DNA of 64,000 nucleotides from Caldimonas brevitalea (GTDB lineage: Bacteria > Pseudomonadota > Gammaproteobacteria > Burkholderiales > Burkholderiaceae_C): positions 2,170,001-2,234,000 of the forward strand of contig NZ_CP011371.1 of NCBI RefSeq assembly GCF_001017435.1. The letters are read 5' to 3'. A program made the translations under genes and the position numbers. The notes below the pieces were generated by a model. It had not been told where the DNA came from. It saw nothing but the letters and a program-made list of their open reading frames with translations, and did no database searches. Shown here piece after piece: positions 45,766 to 54,333 of this stretch (position 1 is the first letter of the stretch; every line of letters begins with the position of its first letter).

Positions 45766-46998
45766 ATGACGATGAAGATGTATCAGCGGCGTCTGTCTTG
45801 CCTCGCGGCGGCCCTCCTGATGGGCCTGACCATGGTCTCGTGCGGTGGTGGCGGCGGTGGCGTCGGGTCCGGCGGCACAGGCGAGGCCATGAGCTACAGC
45901 GAGGGCACGATCACCGGTTTTGCCAGCGTGATCGTCGACGGAACCGAGTATTTCGACGACGATGTTCGCTCGATGGTGGAGCGCCAGCCCGGCACACTGG
46001 AGCCCGTGGACGCCCAACTGGGCCAGTTCGCGCAGCTGGAGTTCGAGGACGACAAAGGCCGCCTGGAGGCGCGGGCCATCCGGCTCGACGCCGCGGTGGT
46101 GGGCCCGGTGGCGTCCGTTTCGGCCACGTCGTTCGAGGTGATGGGCCAGACGGTGCACAGCAACAACGATGCAGATCTGGGGCCGGTGACGGTGTTTGCC
46201 GGCGTGTCGGGCCTCTCCGGCCTGGAACCGGGCGACCCGGTCGAAGTGCACGGTGTGCCGCGCTGGAACAGCGCCGCCGGCCGGTTCGACGTGCAGGCCA
46301 CCCGCATTGAGCGGCTGGCGAGCGCACCCGCGTCGCTGCGCGTGGCAGGGGTGGTGTCGGAACTGCGCACGATCGGCGAGCTCAGCTTCGAACTCGGCGG
46401 TCTGCGCGTCAACGCTGCACAGGCTCGGCGGCTGCCGGGGGGCAAGAGCCCGTCCGAGGGGGATCGCGTGGTGGTGTGGGCGACGCAGCTCCCCGTCAAT
46501 GGCCGCCTGACCGCCACGGCGGTGCGCACGCTGGTCATCGAGGTTGAAGAGGGCGGTTCTGCCCGCATCGGCGGTAGCGTCACGGATCTGGACGAGGACG
46601 AAAAGCGTTTCCGGCTGGGCGGGTTGACGGTGCGGTACGACAACGCCAAGGTGACCCCGGCCGATGTGGAGCTGTTCGAGGGTGCCTACCTTCGGGCCGA
46701 GGGTGTGTACAGCCGTGACGGCAGCCTGAACGCCACGCAGCTGCACATCAACCGCAAGCCGACCGGTGACGAGCCGCGCGGTGTCCTGTTGAAGGGTGAA
46801 ATCACCGATTTCACCGGCGTCGACTCGTTCAAGGTGCGCCGCACCGAGGTCGATGCCAGCGGCGTGCGTCGCCTCGAGGAGTGTGGTCTGCGCTCGCTCG
46901 GCAACGGGCTGGAGGTCGAAATCGAAGGTGAACTGCGGGACGGGGGGCGTGGCCGCGGATCGGTCGTGTGGGCGACCCGGATCGAATGCACCGACTGA
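45766..46998 (+). CDS. DUF5666 lipoprotein
   Basis: A 410-residue precursor with a lipoprotein signal peptide (AALLMGLTMVSCGGGGGG; lipobox LTMVSC, lipidation Cys expected at the SCG junction). The mature part has several tandem DUF5666-type beta units (TITGFASVIVDGTEYFDDDV, RVAGVVSELRTIGELSFELG, RIGGSVTDLDEDEKRFRLGG, LLKGEITDFTGVDSFKVRRT), each a short beta repeat. The protein is probably anchored at the outer membrane or periplasmic face. ATG 45766 follows CGGAA; the upstream DUF6502 gene ends 10 bases earlier. A perfect hairpin follows the stop. Role unknown. Confidence 0.85.
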   Translation: MTMKMYQRRLSCLAAALLMGLTMVSCGGGGGGVGSGGTGEAMSYSEGTITGFASVIVDGTEYFDDDVRSMVERQPGTLEPVDAQLGQFAQLEFEDDKGRLEARAIRLDAAVVGPVASVSATSFEVMGQTVHSNNDADLGPVTVFAGVSGLSGLEPGDPVEVHGVPRWNSAAGRFDVQATRIERLASAPASLRVAGVVSELRTIGELSFELGGLRVNAAQARRLPGGKSPSEGDRVVVWATQLPVNGRLTATAVRTLVIEVEEGGSARIGGSVTDLDEDEKRFRLGGLTVRYDNAKVTPADVELFEGAYLRAEGVYSRDGSLNATQLHINRKPTGDEPRGVLLKGEITDFTGVDSFKVRRTEVDASGVRRLEECGLRSLGNGLEVEIEGELRDGGRGRGSVVWATRIECTD

Positions 46999-47031
46999 CC
47001 CTGCTCGCGCGTCATCCCGCTGCATGACGCA

Positions 47032-47059
47032 GACAACGGGCGCGAAAGCGCCCGTTGTC
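47032..47059. terminator. Strong hairpin after the DUF5666 gene
   Basis: A perfect 12-bp stem (GACAACGGGCGC / GCGCCCGTTGTC) with a GAAA tetraloop, 33 bases after the stop. There is no T-run, so termination is probable rather than certain. Confidence 0.6.
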
Positions 47060-47120
47060 GCTTCAAGGGCCGGCCGATGCGACCCGAGCCCGTCCGAGCC
47101 GGGCAGTGGGTCCGCCGCTA

Positions 47121-47336
47121 GTGTCCTGTCTCAGAAATACGTGGCATTTCGACGGGCCGAAACGGGGATGAGCGCAAGGCGCGAAGCCGGGCAGATACCG
47201 GGTGGTATCTGCCCGGCTTCGCAACGCGGCGATCGCCCCGTTTCGGCCCGCCCCGCAGGGGTTCGGCCAGATGGCGCACCCGCGATCATCACCATCTGAC
47301 CGAATCGAAATGCCACGTATTTCTGAGACAGGACAC
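47121..47336. mobile_element. 216-bp MITE-like element with 31-bp terminal inverted repeats
   Basis: The ends GTGTCCTGTCTCAGAAATAC and GTATTTCTGAGACAGGACAC belong to perfect terminal inverted repeats of 31 bases (34 when the flanking CTA/TAG is included). TA dinucleotides flank both sides (47119-47120 and 47337-47338), as expected of a TA target duplication of the IS630/mariner type. Inside is a 19-bp-arm hairpin (47181-47199 / 47204-47222) and further imperfect repeats, making the whole element strongly foldable. There is no coding capacity for a transposase. The right end supplies the G of the hslR stop TAG. The parent transposon is unknown. Confidence 0.88.
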
Positions 47337-47746
47337 TAGGAGCCCGGCTCGTCATCCACGCTGGCGCTCCAGCGGTTCCAGTCGGCCAGCTGGCGCCGGT
47401 CGCGTTTGGTCGGACGGCCCTGGTCGATGCTCTGCGAGGGGTCGGCCAGGAAACGCCGGTTCTTGGCGAACTCTTCGCGTGCCTTCACGCTTTCCGGCGT
47501 TTCTTCATAGAGCTGTTGTGCGACCGGCGCGGGCCCGCGGACATCGCTCAGCCCGCGCACGACGACGGTGCGCTGCACCTGACCCTGGCGCAGGCTCACC
47601 GTGTCGCCCACGCGCACCTCGCGCGAAGGTTTGGCCGCCAGCTGGTTGACCTGCACCCGCCCTTTGTCGATCTCGTCGGTGGCGAGCGACCGGGTTTTGA
47701 AGAAGCGCGCGGCCCACAGCCACTTGTCGAGACGAACACCTTCCAT
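47336..47746 (-). CDS. hslR: Heat-shock protein 15-like RNA-binding protein (S4 domain)
   Basis: A 136-residue Hsp15-type protein with an S4 RNA-binding domain at residues 4-60 (VRLDKWLWAARFFKTRSLAT, IDKGRVQVNQLAAKPSREVR, VGDTVSLRQG) and a basic C-terminal tail (REEFAKNRRFLADP, RPTKRDRRQL). The family recognises stalled 50S-nascent chain complexes during heat stress. The stop TAG lies exactly at the MITE boundary; before insertion the same TAG would have been read, so the protein was probably not altered. The tctE stop lies 5 bases upstream of its start. Confidence 0.92.
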   Translation of the reverse strand: MEGVRLDKWLWAARFFKTRSLATDEIDKGRVQVNQLAAKPSREVRVGDTVSLRQGQVQRTVVVRGLSDVRGPAPVAQQLYEETPESVKAREEFAKNRRFLADPSQSIDQGRPTKRDRRQLADWNRWSASVDDEPGS

Positions 47747-47751
47747 GGCCG

Positions 47752-49167
47752 CTATTGTCGCGCGCCCGGCGGCGCCGGTGGCGACGGCGTGGGGAAGACC
47801 ACCACGGCGTCCAAACCCGCGCAGCGGCCTTGCTCGCTGCGGTTGTCCAGCGTCAGCTGGGCGCCCAGCGACTGGCAGATCTCGCGGCAGATCGTCAGGC
47901 CCAGCCCGCTGCCGCTGTTGGGGTGGCTGGTGTGGAACGGCTCGAACAAGTGCTCGCGCTGCGCGCTGCCGATGCCGGGCCCGCTGTCGCGCACCAGCAG
48001 TCGTGCGCGCGCTGCGTGAGAGGCGACGACCACCTGCAGCAGGCCGCCGGGCGGCGTTTCGCGGATGGCGTTGTGCAGCAGGTTGCGGGTCAGCTCCTGC
48101 AACATCCAGTGGTGGCCGCGCACCGGGGCCGCGTGCGCGTCGAGCTCGAAGTCCAGCTGCCGGTCGGCGATCAGCGGCGACAGGTCGAGCGCGACGTCGC
48201 GCACCACCTCGGCCAGGTCGAGCACCTCGGTCTGCGCCTGCCCGTGCACCTGCTCCACCTTGGCCAGCGCGAGCATCTGGTTGGCCAGGGCCACCGCCCG
48301 GTCGACCGTCTCGCTCATCGCTTGCAGCGTCTGGACCGGGGGCACGTCGCCGCGCAGGCCGTTTTGCACCTGCGCCTTGAGCACGGCGAGCGGGGTGCGC
48401 AGCTGGTGGGAGGCGTCGCGCACGAAGCGCAGCTGGTGGCCGACCAGGCGCTGCAGGCGTTGCATCAGGTCGTTCAGCGCGGTGACCACGGGCTGCAGCT
48501 CGCGCGGGGTGTCAGCGGCGACCAGCGGCGACAAATCGGCCGCATTCCGAGACAGCAGCTGCCGGCGCAGCGACTGCACGGGCCGCAGCGCGCGCGTGAC
48601 GACCAGCGAGGCGACGCCCGCCACCACCGCGATCAGCAGCGCCTGGCGCCACAGGGTGTCGACCAGGATCTCGCGCGCCAGCTTCTCGCGCACCTCGAGT
48701 GTTTCGGCCACTTGCACCAGCGCCATCCCGCGTGCATCGCGCGAGGCCACCGGCTGGTAGAGCGCGGCCATGCGCACCGTCTCGCCGCGGAACTGCACGT
48801 CGTAGAAGTCCACCAGCGCCGGGTAGGCGGTCTGCTGGGGGATGCGGCCGCGGTACACCGGCAGGTCCTCGTACCCCGACAGGAATTGCCCGTCGAAACC
48901 GTTGATGCGGTAGTACATGCGCGCGTTGTTGGAGGCTTCGAAGATCTCCAGCGCTGCATAGGGCACCTCCACCACCAGCCGGCCGTGTTGCAGCTGCAGC
49001 AGCTCGCCGATCGAGCGGGCCGACGCGAGCAGCGAACGGTCGTAGGCCAGGTTGATCGAGGCCAGCGCGCTGCGGTAGAGCGTGACGGTGTCGACCACGA
49101 CGAACAGCGCGATCGGCGCGATGATCCACGCGAGCAGGTAGCGGCGCAGCGAGTGCGGTGCGCGCAA
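47752..49167 (-). CDS. tctE: Sensor histidine kinase TctE
   Basis: A 471-residue membrane histidine kinase. It has TM1 (LLAWIIAPIALFVVVDTVTL), a periplasmic 2CSK_N-type sensor (DRSLLASARSIGELLQLQHG, ARMYYRINGFDGQFLSGYED), TM2 near ALLIAVVAGVASLVVTRAL, a HAMP-like linker, the H-box FVRDASHQLRTPLAVLKAQV, and N/G boxes (LTRNLLHNAIRETPPGG, VRDSGPGIG, SGSGLGLTI). TTG 49167 is chosen because GGAG lies 6 bases upstream; it follows tctD by 14 bases. By homology and by facing tctCBA it senses tricarboxylates such as citrate. Confidence 0.9.
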   Translation of the reverse strand: MRAPHSLRRYLLAWIIAPIALFVVVDTVTLYRSALASINLAYDRSLLASARSIGELLQLQHGRLVVEVPYAALEIFEASNNARMYYRINGFDGQFLSGYEDLPVYRGRIPQQTAYPALVDFYDVQFRGETVRMAALYQPVASRDARGMALVQVAETLEVREKLAREILVDTLWRQALLIAVVAGVASLVVTRALRPVQSLRRQLLSRNAADLSPLVAADTPRELQPVVTALNDLMQRLQRLVGHQLRFVRDASHQLRTPLAVLKAQVQNGLRGDVPPVQTLQAMSETVDRAVALANQMLALAKVEQVHGQAQTEVLDLAEVVRDVALDLSPLIADRQLDFELDAHAAPVRGHHWMLQELTRNLLHNAIRETPPGGLLQVVVASHAARARLLVRDSGPGIGSAQREHLFEPFHTSHPNSGSGLGLTICREICQSLGAQLTLDNRSEQGRCAGLDAVVVFPTPSPPAPPGARQ

Positions 49168-49181
49168 GATCAGCTCCGCGA

Positions 49182-49859
49182 TCAGTGAGACGCCGGCTCG
49201 GCCTTGAGCAGGTAGCCGAGCCCCCGCAAGGTCACCAGCGACACGCCGGAGCCGGCGAGCTTCTTGCGCAAGCGGTAGGCCACCACCTCGATGGCCTCGA
49301 ACTGGATCGCCGACTCCATCGGGAACACCAGCCGAAACAGCCGCTCCTTGGGCACTGCGTGCCCCGGCTTGGCAATCAAGGCCTTCAGCAAGGCCTGCTC
49401 GCGCGGCGTCAGGTCGAGCACCTCGTTGCCGAGGTAGAACGCGCCGGAGTCGCGCTCGAGCCGCAGCCGGCCGCACTGCAGCGCCATGTCAGCGTCGCCG
49501 TGCGCGCGGCGCAACAGGGCCCGCACGCGTGCCTCCAGTTCGTCGAGGTCGAAGGGTTTGGCGAGGTAGTCGTCGGCGCCCGCGTTGAGCCCCTGGATTC
49601 GGTCGCCCACGGCACCGCGGGCGGTGAGCACGAGGATGGGTGCGGTGACCCCTTGCGCGCGCGCCTTCTGCAGCACCGCCAGGCCGTCCATGCCGGGGAT
49701 GGTGAGGTCCAGCAGCGTCAGGTCGGGTGGGGCATGGCGCAGCCGCTGCAAGGCGTCGGTGCCGTTGCCGCACACCTCCACGTCGAAGCCGCGCCGCTCC
49801 AGGGCCAGGTGCAAGGCCCGGGCCATCGAATCGTCGTCTTCGACCAGCAGCAGTTTCAT
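49182..49859 (-). CDS. tctD: Response regulator TctD
   Basis: A 225-residue OmpR-type response regulator. The receiver domain has the acidic pocket LLVEDDDS and the phospho-acceptor in LTLLDLTIPGMDGL, then LTARG and LAKPFDLDEL. The C-terminal winged helix shows LDLTPREQALLKALI and VAYRLRKKL, ending LVTLRGLGYLLKAEP. ATG 49859 directly follows AGGGG. It is expected to activate the divergent tctCBA in response to TctE. The divergent promoter region 49860-50064 (205 bases) must hold its binding sites, but no clear direct repeat was recognised. Confidence 0.94.
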   Translation of the reverse strand: MKLLLVEDDDSMARALHLALERRGFDVEVCGNGTDALQRLRHAPPDLTLLDLTIPGMDGLAVLQKARAQGVTAPILVLTARGAVGDRIQGLNAGADDYLAKPFDLDELEARVRALLRRAHGDADMALQCGRLRLERDSGAFYLGNEVLDLTPREQALLKALIAKPGHAVPKERLFRLVFPMESAIQFEAIEVVAYRLRKKLAGSGVSLVTLRGLGYLLKAEPASH

Positions 49860-50064
49860 CCCCTGAGTGTGCAACGAAGCGCGGGGGCCTGCCTCGGCAC
49901 TTCCGAGGGGGCGACCGACAGCTGTTTGACAGCCAGGCGGGCCCATTCGACAGGCGCCTGACAGACGCGGCGCAGATCCCCGGGCTTGCCCTGATCGTCT
50001 CGTGGTGGGGGCGCGCGCACGATACCTGCTCGCCAACCAGAGCTATCAAGAGGAGATCCCCATC

Positions 50065-51042
50065 ATGCGTCGAACCTTCCTGCAGCGCCTCGCGCTGTGC
50101 GCCGTCAGTGCCGTGTTCGGCTCGTCCGCCGCGCTGACCTCGACCGCCGCCCAGGCGCAGGACAGCTTCAAGATCATGATCGGCGCCAACCCGGGCGGTG
50201 GCTACGACCAGACCGGCCGGGGCTTGGGCAAGGCCCTGCAGGAGGCCAAGGCCGCCAGCTCGGTGACCTATGAGAACAAGGGCGGGGCCGGCGGCACCAT
50301 CGGCCTCGCGCAGTTCGTCAACGCCACCAAGGGCGACCCCAACGCGATGATCGTGGCCGGCGCGGTGATGGTCGGCGCCATCGTGCAGAACAAGCCGCCG
50401 ATCACGCTCGAGAACGCCACACCGGTGGCGCGCCTGCTGGCCGAGTACAACGTGTTCGTGGTGCCGGCCAACTCGCCGTTCAAGACGATGAAGGACGTGG
50501 TCGACCAGCTGAAGAAAGACCCGGCGAGTGTGAAATGGGGTGGCGGGTCCAAGGGCTCGGTCGACCATGTGAGCGTCGGCATGATCGCGCGTGAGGCCGG
50601 TGTGGACGTCGCGAAGATCAACTACGTGCCGTTCAAGGGCGGCGGCGAAGCGACCGCCGCCATCCTGGGCGGTCACGTGAGCGTGGGCACCAGCGGCTAT
50701 GCCGAGCTGGAGGAGTTCATCAAGGCCGGCAAGATGCGCGCGCTGGCCGTGACCGCGCCGCACCGTCTGCTGGGCAGCAACGTGCCCACGCTGCTCGAGC
50801 AGGGCCTGAACGTCAGCATCGGCAACTGGCGGGGCGTCTATGGCGCCTCCGGCATCACGCCGCAGCAGCGTCAGAAACTGGTCGACGCGGTCACCCGCGC
50901 GACCAAGACCAAGGCCTGGTCCGACGCGGTGGGCGCCAACAAATGGACGCCGGCGCTGCTGACCGGCGACGAGTTCGCGCGCTTCGTCGACGAAGAGCAT
51001 GCGCGGCTGCGCGCCTTGATGGTCAAGCTCGGCATGGTCTGA
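50065..51042 (+). CDS. tctC: Tripartite tricarboxylate transporter substrate-binding protein TctC
   Basis: A 325-residue periplasmic binding protein of the TTT (Bug/TctC) family. The signal peptide is MRRTFLQRLALCAVSAVFGS, ending AAQAQ. The mature part follows the family: FKIMIGANPGGGYDQTGRGL, VTYENKGGAGGTIGLAQFVN, VKWGGGSKGSVDHVSVGMIA, and the late LGSNVPTLLEQGLNVSIGNW. ATG 50065 follows GGAGATC. It captures a tricarboxylate (for example citrate) for the TctBA membrane units encoded next. Family members vary in ligand. Confidence 0.95.
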   Translation: MRRTFLQRLALCAVSAVFGSSAALTSTAAQAQDSFKIMIGANPGGGYDQTGRGLGKALQEAKAASSVTYENKGGAGGTIGLAQFVNATKGDPNAMIVAGAVMVGAIVQNKPPITLENATPVARLLAEYNVFVVPANSPFKTMKDVVDQLKKDPASVKWGGGSKGSVDHVSVGMIAREAGVDVAKINYVPFKGGGEATAAILGGHVSVGTSGYAELEEFIKAGKMRALAVTAPHRLLGSNVPTLLEQGLNVSIGNWRGVYGASGITPQQRQKLVDAVTRATKTKAWSDAVGANKWTPALLTGDEFARFVDEEHARLRALMVKLGMV

Positions 51043-51131
51043 CCCATGCCGTTCGGGCCCCGGCATGTGGGGCCTGTGAGCCGCCCGCTGCGCCCAAGGC
51101 GCGGCCGCCGGCGCGAACGGGACATTCTTCG

Positions 51132-51626
51132 ATGAAGCACCTCTCTCAACAGCTGGTCGGCCTGGGCGCGATCGGGCTCGGCGGCCTGATCGCCGTCGGC
51201 AGCTTCGCGCTGAACGACGAGGCGGGCTACGCCGGCGTCGGGGCGGCGTTCATGCCCCGCGTGGTGGCTGCGGCCCTGGTGCTGTGCGGCTTGTGGCTGG
51301 TCTACGAGGCGGCCAGCGGCGGCTTTCGGCAGATCGAAAACCACGACGAGACCGCGCGGCCCGACTGGCGCAGCCTGGCCTGGCTGTCCGGCGGCCTGCT
51401 GCTCAATGCCGCACTGATTTCGCGTGCCGGTTTTGTCGTCTCGTGCGCACTGCTGTTCGTGCTGGCCTCGCGCGGGTTGCGCCAGGCGATGGGGCAGGCC
51501 ACCGGGGCCGGGCAGCTACTGCGCGACGCGGCGGTGGGCGCGGCGATCTCGCTGCCGACCTACTGGCTGTTCACCAAGGGCCTGGGCCTGGCCTTGCCGG
51601 GCCTGACGACCAGCGGCTGGATCTGA
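51132..51626 (+). CDS. tctB: Tripartite tricarboxylate transporter small membrane subunit TctB
   Basis: A 164-residue protein with four hydrophobic helices (GLGAIGLGGLIAVGSFALND, GAAFMPRVVAAALVLCGLWL, LAWLSGGLLLNAALISRAGF, VVGA-type last helix ending LALPGLTTSGWI). Position, size and topology match TctB. It lies between tctC (90 bases upstream) and tctA (15 bases downstream), in the canonical order. Confidence 0.93.
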   Translation: MKHLSQQLVGLGAIGLGGLIAVGSFALNDEAGYAGVGAAFMPRVVAAALVLCGLWLVYEAASGGFRQIENHDETARPDWRSLAWLSGGLLLNAALISRAGFVVSCALLFVLASRGLRQAMGQATGAGQLLRDAAVGAAISLPTYWLFTKGLGLALPGLTTSGWI

Positions 51627-51641
51627 GCGAGCGGCAAAACC

Positions 51642-53159
51642 ATGGAACTCTGGCAAAACCTCTTGGGTGGCTTCGCCACCGCGGCCACCCCGGTCAATCT
51701 GATGTGGGCCTTCATCGGCTGTTTCGTCGGCACTGCAGTGGGCGTGTTGCCGGGCATCGGCCCGGCGCTCGCGGTGGCCATGCTGCTGCCGCTGACCACG
51801 CAGCTCGAGCCGACGGCTTCGATGATCATGTTCGCCGGCATCTACTACGGTGCGATGTACGGCGGCTCGACCACTTCGATCCTGCTCAACACGCCGGGCG
51901 AGACCGGGACCATGGTCACCGCGCTCGAAGGCAACCTAATGGCCAAGAGTGGGCGTGCCGGCGTGGCGCTCGCCACGGCGGCGATCGGCTCGTTCGTGGC
52001 CGGCTCGATCGGCACCGTGCTGGTGACATTGTTCGCGCCTGGCATCGCCGACTACGCCTTGCAGTTCGGCCCGCCGGAATACTTCGCGTTGATGGTGCTG
52101 TCGTTCACCACCGTCTCGGCAGTGCTCGGCAAAAGCACCTTGCGCGGGCTCACCAGCTTGTCGCTCGGCCTGGCCATCGGCCTGATCGGCATCGACCAGA
52201 TCTCGGGCCAGGCGCGCTACACGCTGGGGGTGCCCGAGCTGGTCGACGGCATCGAGGTGGTGCTGGTCGCGGTGGGCTTGTTCGCGGTGGGCGAAACGCT
52301 CTACCTGGCGCTGTACCAGGGTCGCGACCGGGAAACGCGCAACGTCATGTCGCGGGTGCGGATGAACGCGAGCGACTGGCGGCGTTCGGTGCCCGCGTGG
52401 CTGCGCGGCACGCTGCTGGGCTTTCCGTTCGGGGCGGTGCCGGCCGGCGGCACCGAAATTCCCACCTTCATCTCGTACGGGCTGGAAAAGAAGCTGTCCA
52501 AGCACAAGGACGAATTCGGCACGGTGGGCGCGATCGAAGGGGTGGCCGGCCCGGAGGCGGCCAACAACGCGTCGGTGACCGCCACCATGGTGCCGCTGCT
52601 GACGCTCGGCATCCCGACCTCGACCACCGCCGCCATCATGCTGTCGGCGTTCCAGAACTACGGCATCCAGCCGGGGCCGACGCTGTTCCAGACCTCGGCG
52701 ACGCTGGTGTGGTCGTTGATTGCGTCGCTGTACATCGGCAACGTGATGCTGCTGGTGCTCAACCTGCCGTTGGTGGGGCTGTGGGTCAAGCTGCTCAAGA
52801 TCCCCAAGCCGGCCTTGTATGCGGGCATCCTGATCTTCGCGACGGTGGGGGTCTACGGCATGCGGCAGTCGGCCTTCGACCTGGTGCTGCTGTACGGCGT
52901 CGGGCTGCTGGGCGTGGTGATGCGGCGCTACGACTTCCCGGCCGCGCCGGTGATCGTCGGCATGATCCTCGGGCCGATGGCCGAGGCGCAGTTGCGCAAC
53001 GCGATGTCGATCGGCGAGGGCCGCTGGAGCGTGTTCATCGAGCGGCCGCTGTCGGCCACGCTGCTGGCGGTGTGCGTGCTGGTGCTGGTGTTGCCGCGCC
53101 TGGTCAGGCGCTGGGCCGCGCGGCGCGCTGCCTTGGCGCCGGCGCCGGTGGCGCCTTGA
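51642..53159 (+). CDS. tctA: Tripartite tricarboxylate transporter large membrane subunit TctA
   Basis: A 505-residue polytopic protein with about twelve helices. Signature segments are [40 protein letters not shown] with [24 protein letters not shown] and [20 protein letters not shown]. It is the permease of the secondary tricarboxylate uptake system. The stop is 9 bases from that of hemH, which converges. Confidence 0.96.
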   Translation: MELWQNLLGGFATAATPVNLMWAFIGCFVGTAVGVLPGIGPALAVAMLLPLTTQLEPTASMIMFAGIYYGAMYGGSTTSILLNTPGETGTMVTALEGNLMAKSGRAGVALATAAIGSFVAGSIGTVLVTLFAPGIADYALQFGPPEYFALMVLSFTTVSAVLGKSTLRGLTSLSLGLAIGLIGIDQISGQARYTLGVPELVDGIEVVLVAVGLFAVGETLYLALYQGRDRETRNVMSRVRMNASDWRRSVPAWLRGTLLGFPFGAVPAGGTEIPTFISYGLEKKLSKHKDEFGTVGAIEGVAGPEAANNASVTATMVPLLTLGIPTSTTAAIMLSAFQNYGIQPGPTLFQTSATLVWSLIASLYIGNVMLLVLNLPLVGLWVKLLKIPKPALYAGILIFATVGVYGMRQSAFDLVLLYGVGLLGVVMRRYDFPAAPVIVGMILGPMAEAQLRNAMSIGEGRWSVFIERPLSATLLAVCVLVLVLPRLVRRWAARRAALAPAPVAP

Positions 53160-53168
53160 TGCGGCGGG

Positions 53169-54266
53169 TCAGGCCGCCGCGCCGAGACGCCGCGCCCGCT
53201 CGCGCTGCTCGGCCAATTCGGACGCCTCGCCCGCTTCGGCCCGGGTGGGCCAGCCGGCCAGGTGTTGCTGCGCGATGCCGGTCAGCGCCAGCATCCATTC
53301 ATGCTGGTCGTTCAAGCAAGGGATGTAGCGGAACTCCTGCCCGCCGGCGGTCAGGAAGGCCTGGCGTCCTTCCATCGCGATCTCTTCCAGGGTTTCGATG
53401 CAGTCGCTGACGAAGCCGGGGCACATCACGTCGACCCGCTTGACGCCGGCCTTGCCCAATTCGTGCAGCGTCGGCTCGGTGTAGGGCTGCAGCCATTCGG
53501 CGCGGCCGAAGCGGCTCTGGAAGGTCACCTTGTACTGCGCTTCCGAGAGCCGCAGGCGGGCCGCCAGCAGCCGCGCCGTCTTGTGGCACTGGCAGTGGTA
53601 GGGGTCGCCCAGCGTCAGCGTGCGCCGCGGCACACCGTGGAAGCTCATCACCAGCTGCTCGGCCTGGCCGTGCTCGGTCCAGTGGCTGGCCACGCGCTTG
53701 GCCAGCGCTTCGATGTAGAGCGGGTGGTCGTGGTACTGGTTGACGAAACGCAGCTCGGGCAGGAAGCGGATGTTGCGGCCCCAGGCGGACACCGCATCCA
53801 CCACGCTGGCAGTGGTGGTGCCCGAGTACTGGGGATAGGCCGGTAGCACCAGCACGCGGGTCACGCCGGCGGCCTTGAAGGCGTCGAGCCGGCTGGCGAT
53901 GGAGGGCTGGCCGTAGCGCATCGCGTAGTCGACCTTGACCGCGCTGTGGCCGCGCTCGCCCAAATAGCCCTGCAGCAGCTTGGCCTGCTTGTCGGTCCAC
54001 ACCCGCAAGGGTGAGCCTTCGGGTGTCCAGATGCTGGCGTACTTGGCCGCGGACTTGGCGGGCCGGGTGCGCAACACGATGCCGTGGAGGATCGGCTTCC
54101 ACACCGCACGCGGAATCTCGACCACGCGCGGATCGCTCAGGAACTCGCCCAGGTAACGCCGCAGCGCGGGTGCCGTGGGCGCGTCGGGCGTGCCCAGGTT
54201 GCACAGCAACACGCCGGTGGCGTCAGGCTGGCCGTGGGCGTGAGGGGGTTCGGGGCGAAAGCGCAT
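53169..54266 (-). CDS. hemH: Ferrochelatase
   Basis: A 365-residue HemH that inserts iron into protoporphyrin IX, the last step of haem synthesis, on the cytoplasmic face of the inner membrane. Family parts are [60 protein letters not shown] with the catalytic His, [20 protein letters not shown], and [20 protein letters not shown] with the catalytic Glu. Length is normal. The C-terminal about 40 residues are variable. It stands alone here, unlike genomes where hemH sits next to grpE. Confidence 0.97.
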   Translation of the reverse strand: MRFRPEPPHAHGQPDATGVLLCNLGTPDAPTAPALRRYLGEFLSDPRVVEIPRAVWKPILHGIVLRTRPAKSAAKYASIWTPEGSPLRVWTDKQAKLLQGYLGERGHSAVKVDYAMRYGQPSIASRLDAFKAAGVTRVLVLPAYPQYSGTTTASVVDAVSAWGRNIRFLPELRFVNQYHDHPLYIEALAKRVASHWTEHGQAEQLVMSFHGVPRRTLTLGDPYHCQCHKTARLLAARLRLSEAQYKVTFQSRFGRAEWLQPYTEPTLHELGKAGVKRVDVMCPGFVSDCIETLEEIAMEGRQAFLTAGGQEFRYIPCLNDQHEWMLALTGIAQQHLAGWPTRAEAGEASELAEQRERARRLGAAA

Positions 54267-54333
54267 GGGCAGGACACCAGGAGGGTAGGGCGCCGATTAT
54301 TCCCGAGCCCCGCCACAGCCGCCCGGCCGCGCG

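Noticed and set aside
47032-47059. Hairpin after the DUF5666 gene as part of the neighbouring mobile element
   Set aside because: It lies outside the terminal inverted repeats by 61 bases and shares no sequence with them.
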